Positions 28,713 to 36,321 of a stretch of 64,000 nucleotides of DNA are shown here, piece by piece. Under the pieces are notes generated by a model, which was not told the DNA's origin, ran no database searches, and saw only the letters and a program-made list of their open reading frames with translations. The stretch is from Flavobacteriales bacterium (GTDB lineage Bacteria; Bacteroidota; Bacteroidia; Flavobacteriales_D; Sanyastnellaceae): positions 248,001 through 312,000 of the forward strand of contig JAKVAX010000002.1 of assembly GCA_022447625.1 (NCBI GenBank). The letters are read 5' to 3'. The number at the start of each line of letters is the position of its first letter. The stretch's first letter is position 1. A program made the translations under genes and the position numbers.

Positions 28713-28748
28713 CTGTATGATGAATGAAACACTTTAAAACCTAGGAAC

Positions 28749-28895
28749 ATGAAAGAACTTAGAAAAAAATATATGGCATTGAAGAGCCAGGCAATAGACT
28801 TAATGAAAGCAGGTAAAGTAAACGCTTACCTAGCCAAACTTCAAGAGGTGAACGACCTCAAATTCCAAATGATTCAACTCGCTGCTAGTCGCTAA
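28749..28895 (+). CDS. Small 48-residue basic helical protein
   Basis: This ORF of 49 codons starts MKELRKKYMALKSQ and ends FQMIQLAASR before TAA. It is placed between a hairpin (28680) and a terminator (28929), giving a tidy single-gene unit. The leader AAAACCTAGGAAC before the ATG resembles the leader of the TonB gene at 43258 (AAAACCTAGTGGT). Composition (Lys, Leu, Ala, Gln) predicts two amphipathic helices. The function is unknown. Confidence comes from the context and the sensible composition, not from a recognised family. Confidence 0.6.
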   Translation: MKELRKKYMALKSQAIDLMKAGKVNAYLAKLQEVNDLKFQMIQLAASR

Positions 28896-28928
28896 AGATT
28901 AGTAAGGTTCAAATAGGTTAAAGGTTGG

Positions 28929-28960
28929 AAAAGCCTCCCGTAATGTCGGGGGGCTTTTTC
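28929..28960. terminator. Terminator after the 48-residue ORF, probably bidirectional
   Basis: GCCTCCCG pairs with CGGGGGGC (one mismatch), flanked by AAAA and TTTTT. It can end the small ORF on the plus strand and the HxlR remnant on the minus strand. Confidence 0.8.
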
Positions 28961-28969
28961 TATTTAGAC

Positions 28970-29279
28970 CTAACAAGCCATGCTTCGCTTGTAATCTTCT
29001 ACCAAGTACATCCCCCAATCCGCCATGGAATCAAAGATCGGTAGGAGCTCTTTACCCTTTTCTGTCAACTCGTGGGGGAGTTTCCGCATACGACGTGCGT
29101 ACGACAAGACCATCACCTACGAGTTCATTAAGCTGACTGGTCAATACCTTACGAGATACACCAACTACAGCAGCATTCAATTGCCCAAATCGCTTCTTCG
29201 AGCGACTTAGTTGATAGATGATGACTGGTTTCCATTTGCCTCCAACTACCTGTAAGGCTTGTTGTAACGGGCATAGCGG
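28970..29279 (-). pseudogene. Remnant of an HxlR-family transcription regulator
   Basis: Read on the minus strand, the sequence encodes CPLQQALQVVGGKWKPVIIY, FGQLN, VSRKVLTSQLNELVGDGLV and YAETPPRV, an unmistakable HxlR winged helix. The frame then breaks. The remaining ELTEKGKELLPIFDSMADWG continues in another frame, as if about 11 bases were lost (perhaps between two GAGTT copies). The 5' end is also missing: frame-wise upstream of CPL there is no start codon but a stop, and the DNA there is already the plus-strand dehydrogenase gene. HxlR proteins sense redox or aldehyde stress through the Cys at this position. This copy cannot be functional. Confidence 0.85.
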
Positions 29280-30105
29280 ATTCGGTTACCTCACAGCAAA
29301 AGGTACCGCAGCTAAAGGACACAAAGTATACGCTTCAATGCGTAACACCACTTCTCGTAATGCTGAAAGAGCAGCAGAGTTGAATGTCATCGAGAATATA
29401 ACCGTAGTTGATCTCGACGTAACTGATGGAAACCGCACGAAAGAAGTGCTCTCAGAAGTCATCGAAAAGGAAGGACGTATCGACGTACACGTTAACAACG
29501 CGGGTTACTTCGGAGGAGGAATCGCGGAGACCACCTACACTGAGCAAGACGTAGAGAATATGTTTGACGTGAACTTGAAAGGGCCGTGGCGAACAATCAA
29601 GTCGGCACTTCTAGAAATGCGTAATCAAGGAGAGGGCTTGATCATCAATATTTCAAGCAGCCTTGGACGTTTCTCGGCTCCGTTCATGACTGTATATAAC
29701 AGCACGAAATTCGCCCTAGAAGGATTGACAGAAGGATTGCACCTCGAAGTTCGTCCACTAGGAGTTGATGTTGTATTAGTTGAGCCAGGAGCTTTCCCAA
29801 CAGAGATCTTCCAGAAGATAGCGTAAGGAGCAGACCAAGATGTGACTGCAGGTTACGGACCATTGGCAGATGTGCCTGAGCAGATTGGTGAAGGAATGGG
29901 CAAAGCATTTGAAAGCCTAGAACTTAACCCTCAGATGGTAGCAGATGCGATCTTTAACTTGATCGAAACACCAAAAGGACAACGTCCGTTGCGTACCGTG
30001 GTGGATGGAATCTCCGGTGAACACGTGAAGATTGCAAACGAAAACGTGAAAGAGGGATACAGCAACTTCTTGGCAGCCTTCGGAATGGCAGAAATGCTGA
30101 ATTAA
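29274..30105 (+). pseudogene. Broken short-chain dehydrogenase (SDR)
   Basis: From SGFGYLTAKGTAAKGHKVYA onward the sequence is a classical SDR, with DLDVTD, NNAG, INISS and the catalytic YNSTK. The usual start and the first half of the TGxxxGxG cofactor loop are missing; an artificial ATG at 29218 would read through antisense HxlR sequence. A TAA at 29827-29829 interrupts it after FQKIA, and the same frame continues GADQDVTAGYGPLADVPEQI to the true end at 30105 (FGMAEMLN). It therefore carries two lesions. In intact relatives an HxlR gene divergent to an SDR is a normal arrangement, and here one deletion seems to have removed both 5' ends. Confidence 0.85.
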
Positions 30106-30129
30106 TCAGCAACCTATTTATAATCAAAG

Positions 30130-30160
30130 AGCCCGCCGATCCTTCGGGGGCTTCTTTATT
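30130..30160 (+). terminator. Terminator between SDR remnant and acetyltransferase
   Basis: AGCCCGCCGA pairs with TCGGGGGCT (one mismatch) and a T-rich tail follows. The convergent gene ends at 30156, so it may act in both directions. Confidence 0.7.
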
Positions 30161-30707
30161 TTCGGGTTATTTCATACCACACACAACGTCGATGCTCTTG
30201 ATAATCTGCCAATTTCGGATGGTCAAATTCACCTTTTTTGGTCATCCCTATCTTCTGCATCACATTTTCAGAGTTGATATTCCTCAATGTGCAGACTGCC
30301 ACAACCAGAGATAATTGGAGTGTTTCGAAAGCGTGCTGCAAACAACGTTTGGCACCTTCCGTCGCGTAGCCTTTTCCCCAGGCCGATTTTTTGAGGCGCC
30401 AACCGATATCAGTCGCCGGGGTGAAGTCGGTTTCATATTCTTGATAGGCAAGGCCAACGAATCCAATGAATTCTCCGGTCTCAATTATCTCAGTAGCGTA
30501 GTAAGTATAGCCATGTTTGTCGAAATGATCCTGCAAACGAGTAATGAACCCTGCAGTTTCCTCAGTTGATAAAGGTTTGGGGAAATGCGCCATGACCTCA
30601 GGGTCAGCATTTAGTTCTGCAAAGGCTTCAAGGTCATGCTCGTTCCAGTTACGGAAGCCGAGACGTTCAGAGTGGAAGAGGTAGTTCATTTTCATTGTTT
30701 CACTCAT
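30156..30707 (-). CDS. GNAT acetyltransferase, RimJ/RimL type
   Basis: The 183-residue protein opens LFHSERLGFRNWNEHDLEAF, the usual start of RimJ/RimL-like N-acetyltransferases. It contains a likely acetyl-CoA loop (KSAWGKGYATEGAKRC) and the block RNINSENVMQKIGMTKKGEF near the C-terminus. It probably acetylates an amine on a small molecule or protein N-terminus, in the cytoplasm; the substrate cannot be told. It overlaps the upstream hydrolase gene by 8 bases. Confidence 0.9.
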   Translation of the reverse strand: MSETMKMNYLFHSERLGFRNWNEHDLEAFAELNADPEVMAHFPKPLSTEETAGFITRLQDHFDKHGYTYYATEIIETGEFIGFVGLAYQEYETDFTPATDIGWRLKKSAWGKGYATEGAKRCLQHAFETLQLSLVVAVCTLRNINSENVMQKIGMTKKGEFDHPKLADYQEHRRCVWYEITRK

Positions 30708-31680
30708 ACCGCATCTTCGTCAACAGCTCCAGAACCTTCGCGGCAGATTTCTTTTGTGCTTTGAGATCTCCCGCCTCTGTACCACCAAATTCGAAGGTGT
30801 GCTGCTTTCCATTGATTGTCATGGTTCCTTGGCGTTGGGTAGAAGGACTGTTCGGATTCCCTGATATCAGATGGCCCGCATTCTGGAATTGAATATTCTC
30901 CAGGTCAAATTTGAATCCGCTAGACTTTGCGCGGCCTTCTATCATATCTGCCATGCGTGCAGATGGCCAGACTTGGTCAGCGATGCCCGAGAACAAGATG
31001 ATGGGCCCGCTTACCTTTTCTACTGGGATGGCTGCGCGATGGACAATGGCTTCATTCGAGAATCCGCTGACCCAGTAGGGAAGGGGTTGAACCATTTCGG
31101 CCTCTCCACCCTGAAACTTCTCCATTGGTATGAAAGGAACCGCTTGACTACGGTAAGTCCAGCTTGGCTTGACTTGGTCTGAGTTGTATGGTAAAACTGT
31201 GTTCGACCAACTCACCGAGGATGGCGAATAAGCAATCGCTCCATGCACGAGGTCAGGAAAATAAGAAGCTACCACTAAGGCCAGCTCGGCGTTCCGTGAA
31301 GCCCCCATGACTAGGATGTTCTCTGGGTCTACTTCGGGTTGTTGACTCAACCAACCGGCAGCTTTTTCGAAATATTCCAAGGGAATTTCCTCAGGCAAAG
31401 CGGGGAGGCCTTCTTCTTGACAATAGGGGAGCGAAAGCCCCACAAATCCTGCCTTTGCAAGTTCTTGTCCCCAGTAGTCGCCCCAGGCTCCTCCGCCAAC
31501 TAGAATGACGGCAGGCTGTTTTTCCGTTTCCGCGCTAGCGAAATAAGAAGCTTTAAAATCTTGACCAGTGACTTCTTGAGGCTTGACACCATCAAACAAA
31601 AGACTGTCGAGGTATAAATAGCCACCCACTACGACGATGACGAGCAAGAGGCTACCGATGATTTTCTTGGTGCTTTTCAA
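30700..31680 (-). CDS. Alpha/beta hydrolase, acyl-CoA thioesterase/BAAT C-terminal type
   Basis: The 326 residues have an N-terminal hydrophobic segment (IIGSLLLVIVVVGGYLYL), which would anchor or export the enzyme. The hydrolase core contains VILVGGGAWGDYW, the nucleophile elbow MGASRNAELAL, PSARMADMI and a C-terminal His in QNAGHLISG. BAAT C-terminal domains in the family usually read GxSKGAEL at the elbow, and here Asn replaces the Gly after Arg. The real substrate is unknown; a thioesterase or peptidase-like hydrolase role is inferred. It is co-oriented and overlapping with the acetyltransferase. Confidence 0.85.
   Translation of the reverse strand: MKSTKKIIGSLLLVIVVVGGYLYLDSLLFDGVKPQEVTGQDFKASYFASAETEKQPAVILVGGGAWGDYWGQELAKAGFVGLSLPYCQEEGLPALPEEIPLEYFEKAAGWLSQQPEVDPENILVMGASRNAELALVVASYFPDLVHGAIAYSPSSVSWSNTVLPYNSDQVKPSWTYRSQAVPFIPMEKFQGGEAEMVQPLPYWVSGFSNEAIVHRAAIPVEKVSGPIILFSGIADQVWPSARMADMIEGRAKSSGFKFDLENIQFQNAGHLISGNPNSPSTQRQGTMTINGKQHTFEFGGTEAGDLKAQKKSAAKVLELLTKMRYE
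31528..31542 (+). repeat. Recurrent 15-mer TTCCGCGCTAGCGAA, exact copy
   Basis: It lies inside the hydrolase gene (minus strand), again encoding Phe-Ala-Ser-Ala-Glu, near a variable surface segment after the membrane anchor. Confidence 0.7.
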
Positions 31681-31765
31681 GTTGAATTTGTGCTAGATGA
31701 TGATCTTCCTTCACCGGAAGTTGAATGTTAGGGAAAGATAGTGAAGAGTTGAAAGCTGTCTACTA

Positions 31766-32068
31766 TCACCTCAATAATCCCACACCGAAACTGCAGTGAA
31801 AGCCGATTTGACAATTCACTGAACCGGTATGCCATTTCGAGAGTTGCGTTGGCTGGGCTTTTAACCACCGTTCAATTTGTGCTGGCGATGTTTTGAAGAT
31901 CAGCGCGTATTCACCTTCAGGAGTGAAATACGAGTCGTTTTCTTTAATGACATCGAGTGGACTGGACACGGTTAAAACAGTTGTTTTAGCGAAGTGTTGT
32001 TCTAAGATTTGCGCATATAAATACCCAGTGAGTAGGATGATTGGCAAAAGACAAGGCGCTTTTTGCAT
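31766..32068 (-). CDS. Small hypothetical protein with N-terminal membrane or signal segment
   Basis: The 100 residues start at an ATG at 32068 (MQKAPCLLPIILLTGYLYAQ); a TTG at 32086 would add six. The first 20 residues look like a signal or anchor. The rest (EQHFAKTTVLTVSSPLDVIK, FTPEGEYALIFKT, HCSFGVGLLR) is not recognised. It is divergent from the ECF sigma gene at 32207. Support is the signal-like start and the absence of a better frame. Confidence 0.5.
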   Translation of the reverse strand: MQKAPCLLPIILLTGYLYAQILEQHFAKTTVLTVSSPLDVIKENDSYFTPEGEYALIFKTSPAQIERWLKAQPTQLSKWHTGSVNCQIGFHCSFGVGLLR

Positions 32069-32206
32069 CGCAGAGTATTTGATCAAAAGGGACGATTCAC
32101 GCCAAGAAATTGGCAGTTTCGGGTCTTGACTTTCACTTTTTCAAAATTCCACTGTAACTTTTCTTTATGCAGGTGCGTCACACTATCAAACAGCCTGTAC
32201 TGAATC

Positions 32207-32692
32207 ATGACTGTCGCCGAATACAACGAATGTGTACATTCCTTCGCTGATAATCTCTTCAGGTTCATTGTCAAGAACTTGAGAGATGAAGAACAAGCGC
32301 GGGATATTGTGCAGGACACCTTTGCCAAGCTTTGGTTAAAGGTGGAAGATGTGCCGTATGCGAAATGCAAATCGTACCTCTTCACAACTGGCTACCGTAC
32401 CATGATCGATTGGATTCGTCGAGAGAAAAAGAACGCCGACTTTGAAAATGTGAATCAAAAGGCGCTCTCGCATGACAGGCAGTACAGCGATTTGAGTGAG
32501 ATCTTGCAAGATGCACTAGATCGAATTCCAGAGATGCAGCGAAACGTGATCATGTTACGTGATTACGAAGGCTACAGCTACCAGGAGATAGGTGAAATCA
32601 CAGGACTCAACGAATCGCAAGTGAAAGTATACATCTATCGCGGAAGGGTGGCGCTAAAAAACTACCTCGTAAGCATTGATCAATTGATATGA
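32207..32692 (+). CDS. ECF-type RNA polymerase sigma factor
   Basis: The 161-residue protein has region 2 (FRFIVKNLRDEEQARDIVQD, then FAKLWLK) and region 4 (IPEMQRNVIMLRDYEGYSYQ, EIGEITGLNESQVKVYIYRG). It would direct transcription of a small regulon in response to an envelope or stress signal. The next gene overlaps it by ATGA and encodes a membrane protein, the classic place of an anti-sigma factor. Confidence 0.93.
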   Translation: MTVAEYNECVHSFADNLFRFIVKNLRDEEQARDIVQDTFAKLWLKVEDVPYAKCKSYLFTTGYRTMIDWIRREKKNADFENVNQKALSHDRQYSDLSEILQDALDRIPEMQRNVIMLRDYEGYSYQEIGEITGLNESQVKVYIYRGRVALKNYLVSIDQLI

Positions 32693-33900
32693 AGATCACC
32701 ATCGAGAATTATGAAGCCTTTGTGCTAGACCACTTGGAAGGTCGACTCTCTGACGAACAGTCGGAGGCGTTGTTTGCGTTCCTTGATGCACATCCAGAAT
32801 TGGAGGTGGATCTCGATATTGACTTGGAAGGAATGTCAGAAACCCTCCCAAGTAGTGGTCTTGAATTGTCGTCTCTTCTCGCTTCCGAAGGTGAAATACC
32901 AGAAGCAGTAGATCTCTTCATGGCACGCAAGCTCGAAGGAGATGAAGAGGGAGAGATTGGAAATGACCCGCTAACGCAGAAGCATTGGAAAGCGATGCAG
33001 AAGACGAAAGTCGAAGCGCCATTGGTGTCATACCAAGACAAAGATTCTATGTTGATTCCTTCTGAAGTCGCTTCTAAAGACGAGTGGTACGCTGCCGTCA
33101 TGGAAGGAGATGTCAAGGGGCCTTGGGTGGAACGTGTACTCGCTTCCGCGCTAGCGAAAAAACAACTCGCATTATTCAACAAGACTAAGCTTCAAGCACC
33201 TGAGGTACCATACTGTCAAAAAGAGGAACTCGAACGCACAGGTCGTGTGGTAGCCTTCCGTCCGGTGATGTACCGCATTGCTTCTATCGCAGCTGTACTT
33301 GTATTGGCGCTGGGTACCTTCTGGATGTTCACTCCAGATGAAGGCTCAAACGGACAAGTGGCACAAACCGGTAGCGATCTTGGAGTAGCTCGTGAAGTGG
33401 CAGAATCGACACCAGCGAGTGAAGAAACTACGAAGGTCATTACCACCGTAGATTATGATGCGACGCCAAAAGGCACTCCTTTGTCTCCGGCGAATGATGT
33501 AGTACAGGAAGAAGTGATTTCCAACCGGATTCCTGGGGTACAGTTTGCTTCTACGCGTGCTGTAGATCAAGTGCGCACAGATGTAGTGGCTATTAATCGC
33601 AACATCTTCATTAATACGAGCATGGGTGACGCCGTAGCTGACGCCACGCCAGCAGAAGTGATTCCAAGGGAAACGCCAACAAAGGTTGAAGAACCTCAGA
33701 AGTTTAAAGACTTCGTATTCGCAGAGGCAGTGAATACGGTGCTCGGACGCGAAAAGGCAGAAGATGAGACCTTGGTAGAAGCTCTGGCTTCTAAAGTTGA
33801 AGAGAAAACAGCCTTAGACTTGGCCTTTGCATCAAAAGGCAAAGCGGAGAAAGATAAGGGCTTTTTCTTCCGACTAGGGAAGTTTAGCGTAGAGCGCTAA
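32689..33900 (+). CDS. Single-pass membrane protein, probable anti-sigma partner
   Basis: The 403-residue protein has an acidic N-terminal half (about 190 residues, FVLDHLEGRLSDEQSEALFA near the start), one transmembrane helix (about 197-217, IASIAAVLVLALGTFWMF) and a C-terminal half with low-complexity Thr/Glu/Val-rich sequence. The N-terminal opening (EAFVLDHLEG-LSDEQ) resembles the start of anti-sigma or zinc-finger-like regulators, but no HxxxCxxC motif is present. The ATG overlaps the sigma-factor stop, so the two are coupled. An anti-sigma role is inferred from this context. The topology would put the first half in the cytoplasm to hold the sigma factor. Confidence 0.8.
   Translation: MKITIENYEAFVLDHLEGRLSDEQSEALFAFLDAHPELEVDLDIDLEGMSETLPSSGLELSSLLASEGEIPEAVDLFMARKLEGDEEGEIGNDPLTQKHWKAMQKTKVEAPLVSYQDKDSMLIPSEVASKDEWYAAVMEGDVKGPWVERVLASALAKKQLALFNKTKLQAPEVPYCQKEELERTGRVVAFRPVMYRIASIAAVLVLALGTFWMFTPDEGSNGQVAQTGSDLGVAREVAESTPASEETTKVITTVDYDATPKGTPLSPANDVVQEEVISNRIPGVQFASTRAVDQVRTDVVAINRNIFINTSMGDAVADATPAEVIPRETPTKVEEPQKFKDFVFAEAVNTVLGREKAEDETLVEALASKVEEKTALDLAFASKGKAEKDKGFFFRLGKFSVER
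33144..33158 (+). repeat. Recurrent 15-mer TTCCGCGCTAGCGAA, exact copy
   Basis: It lies within the membrane protein gene after the sigma factor, here on the coding strand, encoding Ser-Ala-Leu-Ala within an ALA-rich stretch. Confidence 0.7.
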
Positions 33901-34464
33901 TCAAGTATTGTTGAAAAAGTTCATCGTTCGATCCAAGCCGATTGATGCGAAAGAAAGAATCGCTTGACAGCTACGATCTAAACGCTCCCCAAGACGAGAT
34001 GATTCCTCTTCATTCCATTTCCCCAACACATAATTAACTTGATGTCCTTTTGAGAACTCAGCGCTAATTCCGAATCGGAAACGAGGGTATTTCGTGGTGT
34101 TGATCAGTGCTTGAATATTCTTGAGGCCATTGTGGCCACCGTCTGATCCTTTTTTGCGAATGCGAATGGTACCATATGGGAGTGCCAAGTCATCTGTGAC
34201 AACCAACATGCGCTCAGCCGGTACTTTCTCCTTATCCATCCAATAGCGAACCGCCTTACCACTGAGGTTCATGTAGGTGTTCGGCTTGAGCAAGATAAGG
34301 GAGCGACCTTTGTGTTTGAGTTCGGCGACATCGCCGTAACGTTCGGTCTTAAAAGAAATATTGGACGCCCCGGCAAGGGCATCCAATATCTCAAATCCAA
34401 TATTATGTCGTGTTCCAGTGTATTCCAGTCCAGGATTACCTAGCCCAACGATCAAATACTTCAT
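33901..34464 (-). CDS. pth: Peptidyl-tRNA hydrolase
   Basis: The 187-residue enzyme frees tRNA from stalled peptidyl-tRNA. It has GLGNPGLEYTGTRHNIGF with the catalytic His, and KPNTYMNLSG, DDLALPYG and GSDGGHNGLKNI. It ends the prs-rplY-pth group and lies 8 bases after rplY. It stops directly against the convergent membrane-protein gene with no space between. Confidence 0.95.
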   Translation of the reverse strand: MKYLIVGLGNPGLEYTGTRHNIGFEILDALAGASNISFKTERYGDVAELKHKGRSLILLKPNTYMNLSGKAVRYWMDKEKVPAERMLVVTDDLALPYGTIRIRKKGSDGGHNGLKNIQALINTTKYPRFRFGISAEFSKGHQVNYVLGKWNEEESSRLGERLDRSCQAILSFASIGLDRTMNFFNNT

Positions 34465-34472
34465 GTAGCGAA

Positions 34473-35093
34473 TTATTCAGCTGCTGCTTCTTCCGCCCCT
34501 TCCGCTGCTTCTTCACCTTCAGCTTCTTCACCAGAAGCAGCAGACATTGCAGCACGAGTACGTTTCACACCAACGACTACATCAGAGTCAGCTTGAGCGA
34601 TGCGCGCTCCTTCGATATTCATCTCACGAACACGAATAACGTCACCGATATCAAGGTCAGAGATGTCAACCATTACGTACTCAGGAATAGACCCTGGAGT
34701 ACCGATTAGGCGAAGACGACGGTGGTTCACCGCTAGACGTCCACCGTTACGCACACCTACAGAGTTACCTTCTGTACGAACGGGGATATCAACCCAGATC
34801 TCACGGTCATCAAACATTTGGAGAAGATCTACGTGTAGAATCTTATCCGTTACTGGGTGGAACTGCAGTTCGCGAATGATACAGTTGTACACTGTTCCAT
34901 CTAAGTCTAGTTCGATCTTGAAAACGTCTGGGTTGTACACCAGTTTCTCAAGTGCAATTTCTGGGAGATGGAGGTGTACCTGATTGTCGCCACCGTAAAG
35001 AACCGCTGGAATGCGACCCTCTTTGCGCAGGTCCTTCGCATCTTTTTTCCCTACGCCCTCACGTGAAGAGCCGCTCAATGATGCTACTTTCAT
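34473..35093 (-). CDS. rplY: 50S ribosomal protein L25 (general stress protein Ctc)
   Basis: The 206-residue protein is the long Ctc form. It has an L25 N-terminal domain that binds 5S rRNA (DLRKEGRIPAVLYGGD, then FHPVTDKILHVDLLQM), and a C-terminal beta domain. The tail is very rich in Ala and Glu (about the last 25 residues), as in many Bacteroidota. The gene lies between prs and pth in an order common in the phylum. Confidence 0.95.
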   Translation of the reverse strand: MKVASLSGSSREGVGKKDAKDLRKEGRIPAVLYGGDNQVHLHLPEIALEKLVYNPDVFKIELDLDGTVYNCIIRELQFHPVTDKILHVDLLQMFDDREIWVDIPVRTEGNSVGVRNGGRLAVNHRRLRLIGTPGSIPEYVMVDISDLDIGDVIRVREMNIEGARIAQADSDVVVGVKRTRAAMSAASGEEAEGEEAAEGAEEAAAE

Positions 35094-35103
35094 TGTTGTT
35101 TGA

Positions 35104-36045
35104 TTATGAAATTAGAAAATGTGAACTGATTGATTCATTGTTCATCAAGCAACGCATCACCTGTGAAAACAGAGGAGCGATGCTCAGAACTTTGATTTTA
35201 TCAGTCGGTTTATCGTCTCTAAGAGGTAGACTATTTGTTACGATCAGCTCAGTCAGAACAGAATCCTGAATGCGCTCGTAAGCTGGTCCACTCAATACTG
35301 GGTGTGTACACACGGCACGCACTGAACGCGCTCCGTGATCCATCATCATGGCTGCTGCTTTCGTCAATGTGCCAGCAGTGTCGCACATGTCGTCGATGAG
35401 TACTACATCCTTATCCTTTACGTCTCCGATCACGGTCATGCTTTCCACTTCGTTGGCCACCTTGCGCTGCTTATAACAGATCGCGAGGTCAACAGAAAGG
35501 AACTTGGCATACGCGTTGGCACGTTTCGTACCTCCTGTATCAGGAGTAGCGATGACCAAGTCTTCTTTGCGAAGTTCCTCTAGGTATGGTAGGAAAATCG
35601 TTGAAGCGAACAGATGATCTACCGGCACTTCGAAGAAACCTTGGATTTGGTCAGCGTGTAGATCCATTGTGATCACACGGTCAACGCCAGCGGCTGTCAA
35701 TAGATTCGCTACCAACTTCGCTCCAATTGCCACACGTGGACGATCTTTACGGTCTTGACGTGCGTAACCGAAGTATGGCATCACTGCTACAATTCGTTTA
35801 GCGCTTGCGCGTTTTGCCGCATCAATAAGCAACAAAAGCTCCATCAAGTTATCTGCTGGTGGGAAGGTCGACTGAACAATCACAACGTCTTTTCCACGCA
35901 CTGTTTCTTCGATCGAGGTTTGAAGCTCGCCATCTGAAAAGCGCTGGTATTTAACCTCTCCGAGAGAAGTTCCGTATTCCATGGCTATTTCCTTCGCAAT
36001 GTATTGCGATGCTGAGCCGGAAAAGATCTTTACTTGATTATTCAT
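35104..36045 (-). CDS. prs: Ribose-phosphate pyrophosphokinase
   Basis: The 313-residue enzyme makes PRPP from ribose-5-phosphate and ATP, for nucleotide, His and Trp synthesis. It shows FSGSASQYIAKEIA, DGELQTSIEETVRGKDVVIVQS, the metal-binding MDLHADQIQGFF, and the PRPP loop VVLIDDMCDTAGT. The start at 36045 (MNNQVKIF) agrees with the family; an upstream ATG at 36090 adds 15 unlikely residues that overlap the promoter. A strong Bacteroidota-type promoter precedes it (36068-36098). Confidence 0.95.
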   Translation of the reverse strand: MNNQVKIFSGSASQYIAKEIAMEYGTSLGEVKYQRFSDGELQTSIEETVRGKDVVIVQSTFPPADNLMELLLLIDAAKRASAKRIVAVMPYFGYARQDRKDRPRVAIGAKLVANLLTAAGVDRVITMDLHADQIQGFFEVPVDHLFASTIFLPYLEELRKEDLVIATPDTGGTKRANAYAKFLSVDLAICYKQRKVANEVESMTVIGDVKDKDVVLIDDMCDTAGTLTKAAAMMMDHGARSVRAVCTHPVLSGPAYERIQDSVLTELIVTNSLPLRDDKPTDKIKVLSIAPLFSQVMRCLMNNESISSHFLIS

Positions 36046-36067
36046 GATACCGCCGCGTAAAGGGGTG

Positions 36068-36098
36068 CAAAGATAGTGATTATCAGTCACTCGGCAAA
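36068..36098 (-). promoter_or_regulatory. Promoter of prs: TTTG, 19-base spacer, TATCTTTG
   Basis: On the minus strand TTTG is followed after 19 bases by TATCTTTG, an exact TAnnTTTG match with the right spacing. The -7 element is about 23 bases upstream of the prs ATG. Confidence 0.75.
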
Positions 36099-36189
36099 TC
36101 AGACAAGTCCTACAGAGGATAGAGACAATTTTACCTTCAAAATGACTGTTAAAAGTAAGTGTAGTCTAAAATTAATTCCTACCTTCGAA

Positions 36190-36321
36190 ATATCTGAAAT
36201 GCGGTTTAACTGGCCGCAACCAAGCTGTCTGGTGTAGACAGCATGGCAACAGCCACTGCGGTGGTTAAGGTTATCTGATTAGTTAGTTGAGAGCCAAGGC
36301 ATAGTCTTGGCTCTTTTTTTT
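36190..36321 (+). ncRNA. Candidate structured small RNA with own terminator
   Basis: The stretch between prs (minus) and the LytTR gene (minus) codes no protein, but it ends in a plus-strand terminator that serves no annotated gene. Upstream of it, 36206-36218 (TTAACTGGCCGCA) pairs with 36257-36268 (TGCGGTGGTTAA) over 12 pairs, counting two G-U pairs and one bulged G. Inside, CCAAGCTGTCT (36220-36230) pairs with AGACAGCATGG (36236-36246) with one A-A mismatch. A -7-like TACCTTCG lies at 36180-36187. The RNA would be about 130 bases, and its family was not recognised. A short ORF of 12 codons (ATG at 36199) lies inside; it could be a leader peptide, but no downstream plus-strand gene exists. 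Confidence 0.6.
36291..36321 (+). terminator. Plus-strand terminator of the candidate small RNA
   Basis: GAGCCAAG pairs with CTTGGCTC around GCATAGT, followed by eight T on the plus strand. Read on the minus strand there is no U tail, so it does not serve the LytTR gene at 36320. Confidence 0.9.

Noticed and set aside
32709-33182. Minus-strand ORF of 157 residues
   Set aside because: It is Ser-rich antisense to the membrane protein at 32689, which has clear coupling to the sigma factor.
36199-36237. 12-codon ORF as an attenuator leader peptide
   Set aside because: No plus-strand gene follows the terminator, so nothing would be attenuated.
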